NCBI RefSeq assembly: GCF_032598905.1
Contig: NZ_CP122458.1
Coordinates: 1,798,001 to 1,862,000 of the forward strand
Length of the DNA stretch: 64,000 nt
Source of the DNA: Streptomyces sp. 11x1
GTDB lineage: Bacteria > Actinomycetota > Actinomycetes > Streptomycetales > Streptomycetaceae
Direction: 5' to 3'
Shown: one piece after another, positions 25,758-33,776 of the stretch
Numbering within the stretch: position 1 is the first letter of the stretch
How the letters are laid out: every line of letters begins with the position of its first letter
The notes under the pieces: generated by a model
The model's database searches: none
What the model was told of the DNA's origin: nothing
The model's input: the letters and a program-made list of their open reading frames with translations, nothing else
Program-made: the position numbers and the translations under genes

Positions 25758-26627
25758 ATGACCAGTGTCCCGACGACTGTCCCGACCGGTGCCCCGGGCC
25801 GTCCCACCGCGCCCGCCGTCCAGGGCGTGGGCCCGCTGCTGCGCTCCTGGCGGGAGCGACGGCGGGTCAGCCAGCTGGAGTTGGCGCTGCGCGCGGGTTC
25901 CTCGGCGCGACACATCAGCTTCGTCGAGACGGGCCGCTCCCGCCCGAGCGAGGAGATGGTGCTCCGGCTCGCCGAGCACCTGGAGGTACCCGTACGGGAG
26001 CGGAACGCGCTGCTGCTCGCGGCGGGTTACGCCCCGCACTACCCGGAGACGCCGCTGGACGACCCGTCGATGGGCGCGCTGCGGGAGGGCATGGAGCGGC
26101 TGATCCAGGGCTACGAGCCGTATCCGGCGCTGGTGATGAACGCGACGTACGACGTCCTGGCCGCGAACCGGGGCATTGCCATGCTTCTCGACGGGATCCC
26201 CGAGTCTCTGCTGGTGCCGCCGCTGAACGCGATGCGGTTGACGCTGCACCCCGAGGGCATGGCGCCGCGCATCCGGAATCTGCGCGCCTGGCGCGGGCAC
26301 CTGCTGGAGCAGATGGAGCGCCAGGTCGCGCTGCACCGCTCGGAGCCGCTGCGGGCGCTGTACGAGGAGGTGGCGGCCTATCCGCTGCCGCCGGGCACGC
26401 CCGAGGACGATTCCGGCGGGGACGCGGGGGCGGGGCCCGGCGCGGGGGCGAGTGTGTACTTCGCGCTGCCGATGCGGATCGAGCACGAGGGCCGGGTGCT
26501 GTCGTTCATCTCCTCGGTCTCCACCTTCAACACGCCCCTGGACGTGACCGTGGCCGAGCTCGCCATCGAGACGTTCCTCCCGGCGGACCCGGCGACGGTC
26601 AAGCACCTGCACGGGCTGATGTCCTGA
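25758..26627 (+). CDS. XRE-family regulator with MmyB-like ligand-binding domain
   Basis: The 289-residue protein has an N-terminal HTH_31 (residues ~22-85; GPLLRSWRERRRVSQLELAL, SARHISFVETGRSRPSEEMV) and a C-terminal MmyB-like PAS-related domain (YEPYPALVMNATYDVLAANRG, ETFLPADPATVKHLHGLM; each shortened here). The domain is thought to bind fatty-acyl-like ligands. The Gly/Ala-rich loop (GGDAGAGPGAGA) in the C-terminal half is unusually long and probably a local expansion. It ends 3 bp before the convergent membrane-protein gene ends. MmyB-type regulators often sit beside an SDR they control; none is adjacent here. Confidence 0.88.
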   Translation: MTSVPTTVPTGAPGRPTAPAVQGVGPLLRSWRERRRVSQLELALRAGSSARHISFVETGRSRPSEEMVLRLAEHLEVPVRERNALLLAAGYAPHYPETPLDDPSMGALREGMERLIQGYEPYPALVMNATYDVLAANRGIAMLLDGIPESLLVPPLNAMRLTLHPEGMAPRIRNLRAWRGHLLEQMERQVALHRSEPLRALYEEVAAYPLPPGTPEDDSGGDAGAGPGAGASVYFALPMRIEHEGRVLSFISSVSTFNTPLDVTVAELAIETFLPADPATVKHLHGLMS

Positions 26628-26630
26628 CGG

Positions 26631-27077
26631 TCAGTCGGCGTCCGTGCGGGGGCCTGCCGCGCGGAGGGCCAGGTACTGGAGTGCCGCGAACCCGGCCACG
26701 GTGACCGCCTGGAGCGGTGTCCACACCGCGCCCGCCGCGCTCGGCGTCAGCCACAGCACCAGGGAGACGAGGCTGAGGACCGTCCAGGCGAGGTTGGCCT
26801 CGATCACGGCCCGTACGGGCAGCGTCGGCGGACGCTCACGCGCGGCGAGCAGGGCGACACCCACCGCGTACACGGTGAGGAACGCGCCGAGCCCGAGGAG
26901 CAGCCCGGGGTCGACCCCGAGGAAGCGGCCGAGGGGGCCGGAGGCCAGGAGGTAGGCGAGCCCGTTCGCCCCGGTCACCGCCGCGTCGGCGGCCAGGAAG
27001 CGGCGCAGCATGGTGCGGGGGTCGGTGGTCCGGGCCAGTACGGCGAGCCGGGCCGTCGACGCGAAAGTCGTGGACAT
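26631..27077 (-). CDS. Small integral membrane protein, four helices
   Basis: The 148-residue protein has four hydrophobic segments: AAVTGANGLAYLLASGPLG, LLLGLGAFLTVYAVGVALLA, ANLAWTVLSLVSLVLWLTP and PLQAVTVAGFAALQYLALR. No catalytic motif is visible. It resembles the actinobacterial 'integral membrane protein' group without known function. The N-terminus FASTARLAVLARTTDPRTML is basic and probably cytoplasmic. It is divergent from the DUF5753 regulator, with 267 bp between them. Confidence 0.8.
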   Translation of the reverse strand: MSTTFASTARLAVLARTTDPRTMLRRFLAADAAVTGANGLAYLLASGPLGRFLGVDPGLLLGLGAFLTVYAVGVALLAARERPPTLPVRAVIEANLAWTVLSLVSLVLWLTPSAAGAVWTPLQAVTVAGFAALQYLALRAAGPRTDAD

Positions 27078-27344
27078 GGCAGATCACGCTCCGTCGAGGT
27101 GGTGGGCGGTAAACGGGAGGGACCGGGGGCCGAGCGCCCCGTGGGGCGGCCGGAAGGACCCGGTGACCTCACCTTGCCGCGCGGTGCCGACGGCGGTCGA
27201 TTACCTCCGAGGTCATGGCACCCCGTACCCTGCGGGGTCGTCGTGCCCCGAGGCCGCCGGAACATCCCGTTCCGGCCGCCCCTGTGCGGTGCCACCGGTG
27301 CATGACAGACTGTTGGGGTATCTCGGCGCGTGGGGAGGCGTGGC
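27078..27344. other. Divergent promoter region with an ACCTC-C-GAGGT palindrome
   Basis: The gap contains ACCTCCGAGGT (27206-27216, palindromic around one base) and a nearby CCCCG/CGGGG inverted repeat (27221-27239). Either could be an operator for the XRE regulator. No ORF was supported. Confidence 0.35.
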
Positions 27345-28208
27345 GTGAGTGAGCGGCGGGCCGCGCCCACCGTGGGCCAGGTGGTGCTCGGAAAACGGCT
27401 CCAGGAACTGCGGGAGGCCGCCGGGCTCAAGCGCGAGGAGGCGGCACGCGTCCTCCGGGTCGCCCCGGCGACGGTACGGCGCATGGAGACCGCCGACGTC
27501 GCCCTGAAGATCCCCTACGTCCAGGTGCTGCTGACGACGTACGGGGTCGCCGAGCACGAGGTCGCCGCGTTCGTGTCGCTGGCCGAGGAGGCGAACAAGC
27601 CGGGGTGGTGGCAGCGGTTCCACGATGTGCTGCCCGACTGGTTCAGCGTGTACGTCAGCCTGGAGGGCGCGGCGCAGCTGATCCGGCAGTACGAGCCGCA
27701 CTTCGTGCCGGGGATGCTGCAGACCGAGGAGTACGCGCGGGCCGTGATGGAGGCCGGGACGGTCGGGCAGACCGGTACCGAGAGCATCGAACGGCATGTG
27801 TCGCTACGGATGGCGAGACAGAAGCTCCTCACCCAGGAGAAGCCGCCGCACCTGTGGGTGATCATGGACGAGACGGTCCTCAGGCGGCCGGTGAGCATCC
27901 GCTCCCAGGTGATGTGCGACCAGATCGACCGGCTTCTCGACGTCACCGAGAAGGACCATGTGATCCTCCAGGTCAGCGAGTTCGCCAGCGGCCCCCACCC
28001 GGGCACCTACGCCCCCTTCTCCCTCTTCCGCTTCGCCGAACCGGAACTGCCCGACATGGTCTACAGCGAGTACCTCACCGGTGCCCTCTACCTCGACTCC
28101 CGCACCGAGGTGGCCCTCCACCTCGAAGTCCTCGACCACATGGCGGCGCACGCGGCCTCCGCCGAGGCGACACGGGACATCCTGAAGCGGTACCGCGACA
28201 CGTACTGA
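27345..28208 (+). CDS. XRE regulator with DUF5753 (Scr1-like) domain, without its usual DUF397 partner
   Basis: The product is about 287 residues. An N-terminal HTH (residues ~12-65; KRLQELREAAGLKREEAARV, ATVRRMETADVALKI) is followed by the DUF5753 domain (EYEPHFVPGMLQTEEYARAV-type stretch, RQKLLTQEKPPHLWVIMDE, DHVILQVSEFASGPHPG). These proteins are abundant developmental regulators in Streptomyces (WhiJ/BldB-associated). GTG at 27345 is chosen because GGGGAGG lies 6 bp upstream. The small DUF397 gene that usually follows is absent: the next gene is dnaK on the other strand, 13 bp past the stop. Confidence 0.9.
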   Translation: MSERRAAPTVGQVVLGKRLQELREAAGLKREEAARVLRVAPATVRRMETADVALKIPYVQVLLTTYGVAEHEVAAFVSLAEEANKPGWWQRFHDVLPDWFSVYVSLEGAAQLIRQYEPHFVPGMLQTEEYARAVMEAGTVGQTGTESIERHVSLRMARQKLLTQEKPPHLWVIMDETVLRRPVSIRSQVMCDQIDRLLDVTEKDHVILQVSEFASGPHPGTYAPFSLFRFAEPELPDMVYSEYLTGALYLDSRTEVALHLEVLDHMAAHAASAEATRDILKRYRDTY

Positions 28209-28221
28209 GCCCCCCGGGCGG

Positions 28222-30117
28222 CTACGCCGCCCCTCCCGCCCCTCCCTTCGGCCCCTTCTCCTCGTCCACGATCTCCGCGTCGACCACCGTCGTGTCGTCG
28301 TCCTCGGCCGCCTTCCCGTTCCCGTTGCCGGCCGGGCCGGGGGGCGGTGTCTCGGCCCGGTCTGCGGCCGCCGCCGCGTACATGGCCTGGCCCATGCGCT
28401 GGCTGACGGCGGAGAGGTGGTCGGTGGCGGCGCGGAGGGACGCGGTGTCCTCGGGGTGCTCCAGGAGGCGCTTCACCTCCGCCACCGCGGCCTCCACCTC
28501 GGCCCTGCTGTCGACGGGGACGCGCGCCTCGTTCTCGCGGAGGAACTTCTCGGTCTGGTAGGCGAGTTGCTCGGCGTGGTTGCGGGTCTCGGCGGCCTCG
28601 CGGCGCCGGCGGTCGTCGTCGGCGTACTGCTCGGCCTCCCGCATCATGCGGTCGATGTCGTCCTTGGGGAGCGCGGAGCCGCCGGTCACCGTCATCTTCT
28701 GTTCACGGCCGGTGGCGAGGTCCTTCGCCGAGACGTGCATGATGCCGTTCGCGTCGATGTCGAAGGCCACCTCGATCTGCGGGACACCGCGCGGCGCGGG
28801 CGGCAGCCCGGTGAGGTCGAAGACGCCCAGCTTCTTGTTGTACGCGGCGATCTCCCGCTCCCCCTGGTACACCTGGATGCCGACCGAGGACTGGTTGTCG
28901 GCCGCCGTCGTGAAGATCTCCGAACGGCGCGTGGGAATCGTCGTGTTGCGCTCGATCAGCTTGGTCATGATGCCGCCCTTGGTCTCGATGCCCAAGGACA
29001 GCGGGGTGACGTCGAGCAGCAGGACGTCCTTCACGTCGCCCCGGATGACGCCCGCCTGGAGCGCGGCGCCGACCGCCACCACCTCGTCGGGGTTCACCCC
29101 CTTGTGCGGGTCCTTGCCGGTGAGTTCCCGGACCAGGCCGCTCACGGCGGGCATCCGCGTCGAACCGCCCACGAGGATGACGTGGTCGATCGCCGCGAGC
29201 TTCACCCCCGCGTCCTTGACGGCCTGGTGGAACGGCGTCCTGCACCGATCGAGCAGGTCGGCGGTCAGCTCCTGGAACTGGGCGCGCGTCAGCGTCTCCT
29301 CCAGGTGGAGGGGCCCTTCCGCGGAAGCAGTGACGTACGGGAGGTTGATCGACGTCTCGGAGGAGCTGGACAGCTCGATCTTGGCCCGCTCCGCGCCCTC
29401 CCGCAGCCGCTGCAACGCCATCTTGTCGCGGCCGAGATCGACGCCGTGCTGCCCCCGGAAGCGTTGGACGAGGTGTTCGACGACCCGCTGGTCCCAGTCG
29501 TCGCCCCCGAGCCGGGTGTCGCCGTTGGTGGCCTTCACCTCGATGACCCCGTCACCGATCTCCAGGAGGGAGACGTCGAAGGTGCCGCCGCCGAGGTCGA
29601 AGACGAGGACGGTCTGCTCCTCGCCCCGGTCCAGGCCGTAGGCGAGGGCCGCCGCCGTGGGCTCGTTGATGATCCGCAGGACCTTCAGGCCCGCGATCTC
29701 CCCCGCCTCCTTGGTCGCCTGCCGCTGCGCGTCGTCGAAGTACGCGGGCACGGTGATGACCGCGTCGGTGACGTCCTCGCCGAGGTACGACTCGGCGTCC
29801 CGCTTCAGCTTCTGCAGGACGCGCGCGGACAGTTCCTGGGCCCGGTAGCGGGTGCCGTCCACGGAGCCCTCCGTGGGGAACCGCCAACTCGCGTCGCCCA
29901 TGTGGCGTTTGACGGAGCGCGCCGTGCGCTCCACGTTCGTCACGGCCTGCCGCTTGGCGATCTCGCCGACGAGCACCTCGGCGTTCTTGGCGAAGGCCAC
30001 CACCGACGGTGTGGTCCGCTGCCCCTCCGTGTTGACGACGACGGTCGGCTCACCGCCCTCCAGCAGGGCCACCACCGAGTTCGTCGTCCCGAGATCGATC
30101 CCGACCGCACGCCCCAT
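28222..30117 (-). CDS. dnaK: Hsp70 chaperone DnaK, orphan paralogue
   Basis: The 631-residue protein is a full Hsp70. Its ATPase domain (~1-365) has [57 protein letters not shown] and [13 protein letters not shown]. The substrate domain has [16 protein letters not shown] and [19 protein letters not shown], and the helical lid ends in an acidic [14 protein letters not shown] tail. The usual actinomycete dnaK operon partners grpE, dnaJ and hspR are absent, so this is probably a second copy. A HAIR-like HspR element and a TTGACA -35 lie upstream. The ATG at 30117 starts the conserved GRAVGIDLG. Confidence 0.96.
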   Translation of the reverse strand: MGRAVGIDLGTTNSVVALLEGGEPTVVVNTEGQRTTPSVVAFAKNAEVLVGEIAKRQAVTNVERTARSVKRHMGDASWRFPTEGSVDGTRYRAQELSARVLQKLKRDAESYLGEDVTDAVITVPAYFDDAQRQATKEAGEIAGLKVLRIINEPTAAALAYGLDRGEEQTVLVFDLGGGTFDVSLLEIGDGVIEVKATNGDTRLGGDDWDQRVVEHLVQRFRGQHGVDLGRDKMALQRLREGAERAKIELSSSSETSINLPYVTASAEGPLHLEETLTRAQFQELTADLLDRCRTPFHQAVKDAGVKLAAIDHVILVGGSTRMPAVSGLVRELTGKDPHKGVNPDEVVAVGAALQAGVIRGDVKDVLLLDVTPLSLGIETKGGIMTKLIERNTTIPTRRSEIFTTAADNQSSVGIQVYQGEREIAAYNKKLGVFDLTGLPPAPRGVPQIEVAFDIDANGIMHVSAKDLATGREQKMTVTGGSALPKDDIDRMMREAEQYADDDRRRREAAETRNHAEQLAYQTEKFLRENEARVPVDSRAEVEAAVAEVKRLLEHPEDTASLRAATDHLSAVSQRMGQAMYAAAAADRAETPPPGPAGNGNGKAAEDDDTTVVDAEIVDEEKGPKGGAGGAA

Positions 30118-30188
30118 CGCCGTCCCCTTCCAGCGGAGTCCGCAAGGACCCGCGAGGTCCGCCAAGTGTTCCCACCACCAGCACAAAA

Positions 30189-30209
30189 CTTGAGTGGGCT
30201 CTTGTCAAT
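30189..30209 (-). promoter_or_regulatory. HspR-type HAIR element overlapping the dnaK -35 box
   Basis: On the dnaK strand the right half ACTCAAG is perfect and the left half ATTGACA shares TTGA with CTTGAGT. The spacing is exactly 7 bp, as in the HAIR consensus CTTGAGT-N7-ACTCAAG. TTGACA would serve as the -35 box. The site is 72 bp upstream of the dnaK start. Confidence 0.65.
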
Positions 30210-30240
30210 GGGGCGGAGACGGGGCGCACGAAGCAGACGG

Positions 30241-30666
30241 TCAGGCCAGCTCGGCCGTCAGCGTGATCGTCGTGCCGGTCAGGGCCTGGCTGACCGGGCA
30301 GTTCTTCTTTGCGCCCTCGGCCGCCTCCTGGAAGCCGGCCGCGTCGAGGCCGGGCACCTCGCCGCGGACGGTGAGGTGGATGCCGGTGATGCCCTCGCCG
30401 GGCTGGAACGTCACGTCGGCCTTGGTCTCCAGGCGGGTGGGCGGGGTGCCCGCGCCCGTGAGGCCGTGGGAGAGCGCCATGGAGAAGCAGCTGGAGTGGG
30501 CGGCCGCGATCAGCTCCTCGGGGCTGGTCTTGCCGTTCGCCTGCTCCGCGCGCGACGGCCACGACACCGGCTGCGAACCGATGCCGGAGGAGTCGAAGGT
30601 GACGGTGCCGGTGCCCTTGAGCAGCTCGCCTTCCCAGACGGTGTGTGCGGTGCGCGTGGTGGCCAC
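30241..30666 (-). CDS. OsmC/Ohr-family peroxiredoxin
   Basis: The 141-residue protein has both redox cysteines of the OsmC type: one in AAAHSSCFSMALS and one in KKNCPVSQALTG. The early Arg and Glu (WPSRAEQANGKTSPEEL) are as expected. OsmC proteins reduce organic hydroperoxides using low-molecular-weight or lipoyl thiols. GTG at 30666 is chosen because GGAAAGGA lies 7 bp upstream and the protein then begins ATTRTAHTVWEGEL, the family start. It is next to dnaK on the same strand, but the HAIR site lies between them, so it is probably a separate unit. Confidence 0.92.
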   Translation of the reverse strand: MATTRTAHTVWEGELLKGTGTVTFDSSGIGSQPVSWPSRAEQANGKTSPEELIAAAHSSCFSMALSHGLTGAGTPPTRLETKADVTFQPGEGITGIHLTVRGEVPGLDAAGFQEAAEGAKKNCPVSQALTGTTITLTAELA

Positions 30667-30769
30667 GATGAGTCCTTTCCTGTCAGTCACGATGCCGGAG
30701 TCCCGTCGCCGGGGTTCCGCCGCCGGGGTTCCGTGCCCCCATCCGATCACACTCCGGCGGGTACGAGGC

Positions 30770-32581
30770 TCATCTCACCCTGAACACCGGCCCCCGCGCG
30801 GTGAACGGCAGGCGAGCACCTTGGGGAATCAGATACGCGTGCTCCCGCCGCACCCGCAGCACGTCGCACCAGCCGTCCGTGATGACCAGGACCGGTGCGC
30901 CCGGCGGGAAGTCGTCGGCGCGGTGCAGCAGATCGACGCCCGGCTGCAGTTCCGTACCGCCGCGCCCGCGTACCCGTACCCGTCCGGCGATCTCGGTGAC
31001 CGGCAGGTACCCCGCGTCGTGCGGGGCGGCGTCGCAGAACACGACCCGGGCGGCCGGTACGTCCCGGGCCGCCGCGTACGAGGCGATCGCGCCCAGCGCC
31101 TTGCCGAGCAGCGTCCGGTCCATGGAGCCGGAGGTGTCGAGGACGACGCCGAAGGTGCAGCGGGCGACCTCCTCGGGCGGGAAGTACCGTCCGGCGCGCG
31201 GGATGTCGGGGGTGGCGGACTGACGGCGCGAGGGGCGCGCGTAGGTGCGTACGGCCTGGGGGCTGGGTACGAACTCGTCGAACCAGCGGGCGAGTTGCGC
31301 GTCCCAGGGCAGGGGCGGATGGCTGAGGGCGCGGATCTCCTCGACCAGACCGGCGGGCAGCAGGCCGCGTTCCTGCCGCTCGTGCAGGTCGAAGCCCCGG
31401 GCCAGGCCCCGGCGGTAGAACTCGTCGAGGTCCACGTAGTCGCGCGGCGAGCCGAGCGGACCGCCGAGGATGTCGCCCACGCCCCTGCCGCGCGGGGTGG
31501 CGAGCCTGCGCATCCGGCGCAGGTCACCGACGATCCGGTCGTAGACCTCCTCGGCCGACAGCCCGGTCAGTCCGGGGTCGTACAGCAGCCCCTCGGGCAT
31601 GGTGCCGACCTGCATCTCGCGCAGCCAGTCGTTGATGACGTAGTCGGCGGCGATGTTGAACAGGAAGGGGTCGCGGGTGCCGCAGCGGTCGCCGTGGCGC
31701 AGGGCGGCGTGCAGCATCTCGTGGGCGAGGACGAACCGCCACTCCTCGTCGTCGAACTGGCGGAGCGGGTTGATGTAGATCTCGCCCGCCTCCGCGTCGA
31801 CGGCCGCGACGGAGATGCCGTGGGCATGGGCGAGTTCGACGTCGGCGACGATCCGGATGCCGGCCGCGATGCCGCCGAGCAGCGGGTAGGAGGAGATGAA
31901 CCAGCTCAGCGCCTTCTCCCAGGGCCGCATGCGGGTCGGCTCGTCGTCCAGGGACTCACGGCGGCCGCCGGCCATGTCCATCGCGGCGGACATCGTGCGG
32001 GTGAGGGCGTGCGCGAAGGCGAGCTGCCAGTCCGTGGGTGTGCCCCGCCACGTGGGCCAGGACAGCAGCAGCTGGTCGGGCTCGCCGCCGGACGTGCCGC
32101 AGTGCTCGTACGCCGCCGGGAGTCCGTCACGGCGCCAGCGGGCGGCGAGGCGCTCCTCGTCGCCGTCCGGGTAGCGGTCGGGCAGGTTCTCGGGGGTCAG
32201 GCCGACGGGGAAGGTGAGCAGGAACCGGTTGACGGCGACGCAGCGGGCGGCGAGGTCGAACCGGTCGGGCTGGGCGCGCTCGCCCCGCGCCGCCGGGACG
32301 TGCCCGAAGCCGAGGTGGATGGCGGCGTGGGCGATGGCCCAGGCCCAGACGTCGGGGGCCGCGAGCCGGTCGGGGTGCGCGTGCAGCACGCCCTCGGAGT
32401 CGACCCGGACGAGGCCCTCGCGGGGCGCCAGGTCGCACTTCTCCTTGCGGCAGACGCTGAACCCGACCGCCCGCAGCGCGGAGTTGCGCCGCACCGCCTC
32501 CAGTCCCGCCTCGAACGCCTCGGTGGCGAGGTCCCGCTGTGTCTTCCGTTTCCCCCGGCCCTTGCCGCCGGCCGTGCTCAC
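30770..32581 (-). CDS. Metallopeptidase-like plus von Willebrand A domain protein (DUF2201-type)
   Basis: The 603-residue protein has two parts. The N-terminal two-thirds include FVLAHEMLHAALRHGDR, an HExxH-like variant (HEMLH) typical of the 'putative metallopeptidase' domain of this family. The C-terminal VWA domain has a MIDAS motif (LDTSGSMDRTL) plus later Asp in VITDGWCD. The GTG start at 32581 overlaps the stop of the upstream AAA ATPase by 4 bp, so the pair is translationally coupled. MoxR AAA ATPases with VWA partners act as chaperones for metal-centre insertion or complex remodelling. The target is not evident here. Confidence 0.88.
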   Translation of the reverse strand: MSTAGGKGRGKRKTQRDLATEAFEAGLEAVRRNSALRAVGFSVCRKEKCDLAPREGLVRVDSEGVLHAHPDRLAAPDVWAWAIAHAAIHLGFGHVPAARGERAQPDRFDLAARCVAVNRFLLTFPVGLTPENLPDRYPDGDEERLAARWRRDGLPAAYEHCGTSGGEPDQLLLSWPTWRGTPTDWQLAFAHALTRTMSAAMDMAGGRRESLDDEPTRMRPWEKALSWFISSYPLLGGIAAGIRIVADVELAHAHGISVAAVDAEAGEIYINPLRQFDDEEWRFVLAHEMLHAALRHGDRCGTRDPFLFNIAADYVINDWLREMQVGTMPEGLLYDPGLTGLSAEEVYDRIVGDLRRMRRLATPRGRGVGDILGGPLGSPRDYVDLDEFYRRGLARGFDLHERQERGLLPAGLVEEIRALSHPPLPWDAQLARWFDEFVPSPQAVRTYARPSRRQSATPDIPRAGRYFPPEEVARCTFGVVLDTSGSMDRTLLGKALGAIASYAAARDVPAARVVFCDAAPHDAGYLPVTEIAGRVRVRGRGGTELQPGVDLLHRADDFPPGAPVLVITDGWCDVLRVRREHAYLIPQGARLPFTARGPVFRVR

Positions 32582-33639
32582 CGGCGCGCCTCCACCAGCC
32601 GGGGCATGTCGCGGGCCGCCTCGACCAGGAACCAGGCCGGCAGCACGGGGTTGCCGTCGGTGTCGTCGGCGATGACGGTCTGGGCGACCTCGACGGAGAT
32701 CTCCGCGAGCCGCACCAGCAGGGACTTGGCGCGGTACGCGGTCTGCCGCCCGTTCGCGGACATGTGCTGCTTGCTGACCGGCAGTTCCTTGATCAGCCGG
32801 CCGCGGAAGGAGTCGGCGAGGTAGTACAGCAGGTCGCGGTCCTCCACGCGGTGGGGCCAGCCGGCCTCGCCCTTGAGGATGGCCTCGATGCCGAACCGGC
32901 TGCGCACGATCTTGACGTAGCCGCAGAAGGCCACCGCGTGCGCGGGCGTCAGCGTGCCGTGCGCGAGGACCTTCAGGGTCTCCTCGTCGAGGTCGGTCCC
33001 GAAGGAGTGCAGCGCGTCGGAGAGCATGTGCCAGGAGCGAGGCGTGGAGAACGGCTCCTCGCTCTTCGGCGGCTTCGACCACAGCTGGTCCGGGCGGTCG
33101 GTGAGGTGGTCCAGGATCCAGGGGTGGATGCCGTTGCCCTCGGCCCAGGCCAGCCAGTCCTTGGCCGACGCCTGGAGGTGGACGTGGGTGAGCCGGTTGA
33201 CCAGGGCGGAGGCGATGGGGCGGGCCAGGGCGTTGTCGGTGGCACGGTTGCCGGCGCCGACGACGATCGAGCCCTTCGGCAGCTCGTAGTTGCCGATACG
33301 GCGGTCCAGGATCAGCGAGTAGAAGGCCTTCTGCACATCCGGGGTCGCCGCGTTGAGCTCGTCCAGGAACAGGCAGTACGGCTCGTCGCGGGCGATCGCC
33401 TCCGGCGGGCAGAACACGGAGCGACCGTCGCGGATCTGCGGGACGCCCATCAGGTCTTCCGGCGCGAGCTGCGTACCGAGGAGGCTCACACACTCCAGGC
33501 CCAGCGACTCGGCGAAGTCCCGCACGAGGGAGGACTTGCCGATGCCGGGGGCGCCCCAGAGGAAGACGGGGCGCACGGTGGCGAGGCCGAGCAGCAGCTC
33601 GGGGAGGCGGGAGGGCGTGACGGTGACGGCTGCCTGCAA
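32578..33639 (-). CDS. MoxR-like AAA+ ATPase
   Basis: The 353-residue protein has Walker A (LWGAPGIGKSSLVRDF, residues ~28-43), Walker B (LFLDELNAA), sensor 1 (GAGNRATDNA) and the MoxR-type layout without a C-terminal helicase part. TTG at 33639 is proposed because GGAG lies 8 bp upstream and the protein then begins LQAAVTVTPSRLPELLLG, close to the ATPase fold; no ATG or GTG fits. It is coupled by a 4-bp overlap to the VWA/metallopeptidase gene, giving a chaperone-plus-adaptor pair. The 137 bp upstream hold the promoter and no other gene. Confidence 0.9.
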   Translation of the reverse strand: MQAAVTVTPSRLPELLLGLATVRPVFLWGAPGIGKSSLVRDFAESLGLECVSLLGTQLAPEDLMGVPQIRDGRSVFCPPEAIARDEPYCLFLDELNAATPDVQKAFYSLILDRRIGNYELPKGSIVVGAGNRATDNALARPIASALVNRLTHVHLQASAKDWLAWAEGNGIHPWILDHLTDRPDQLWSKPPKSEEPFSTPRSWHMLSDALHSFGTDLDEETLKVLAHGTLTPAHAVAFCGYVKIVRSRFGIEAILKGEAGWPHRVEDRDLLYYLADSFRGRLIKELPVSKQHMSANGRQTAYRAKSLLVRLAEISVEVAQTVIADDTDGNPVLPAWFLVEAARDMPRLVEARR

Positions 33640-33776
33640 GGCGTGGGCTCCAGGGATTCGGTCCTGCGGACGTCGCGGACGTTGCGGCCAGTGTGGGTGA
33701 CCGCTTCGCGGGAGCGCAGCCGAATTTTTTGTGGCCGGGGGCACCTGTGCGTCTGCCGGGTCCTGCTGGGGGATGC

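Noticed and set aside
28417..30783. A 788-codon plus-strand frame opposite dnaK and osmC
   Set aside because: Antisense shadow of DnaK; no domains are visible in it.
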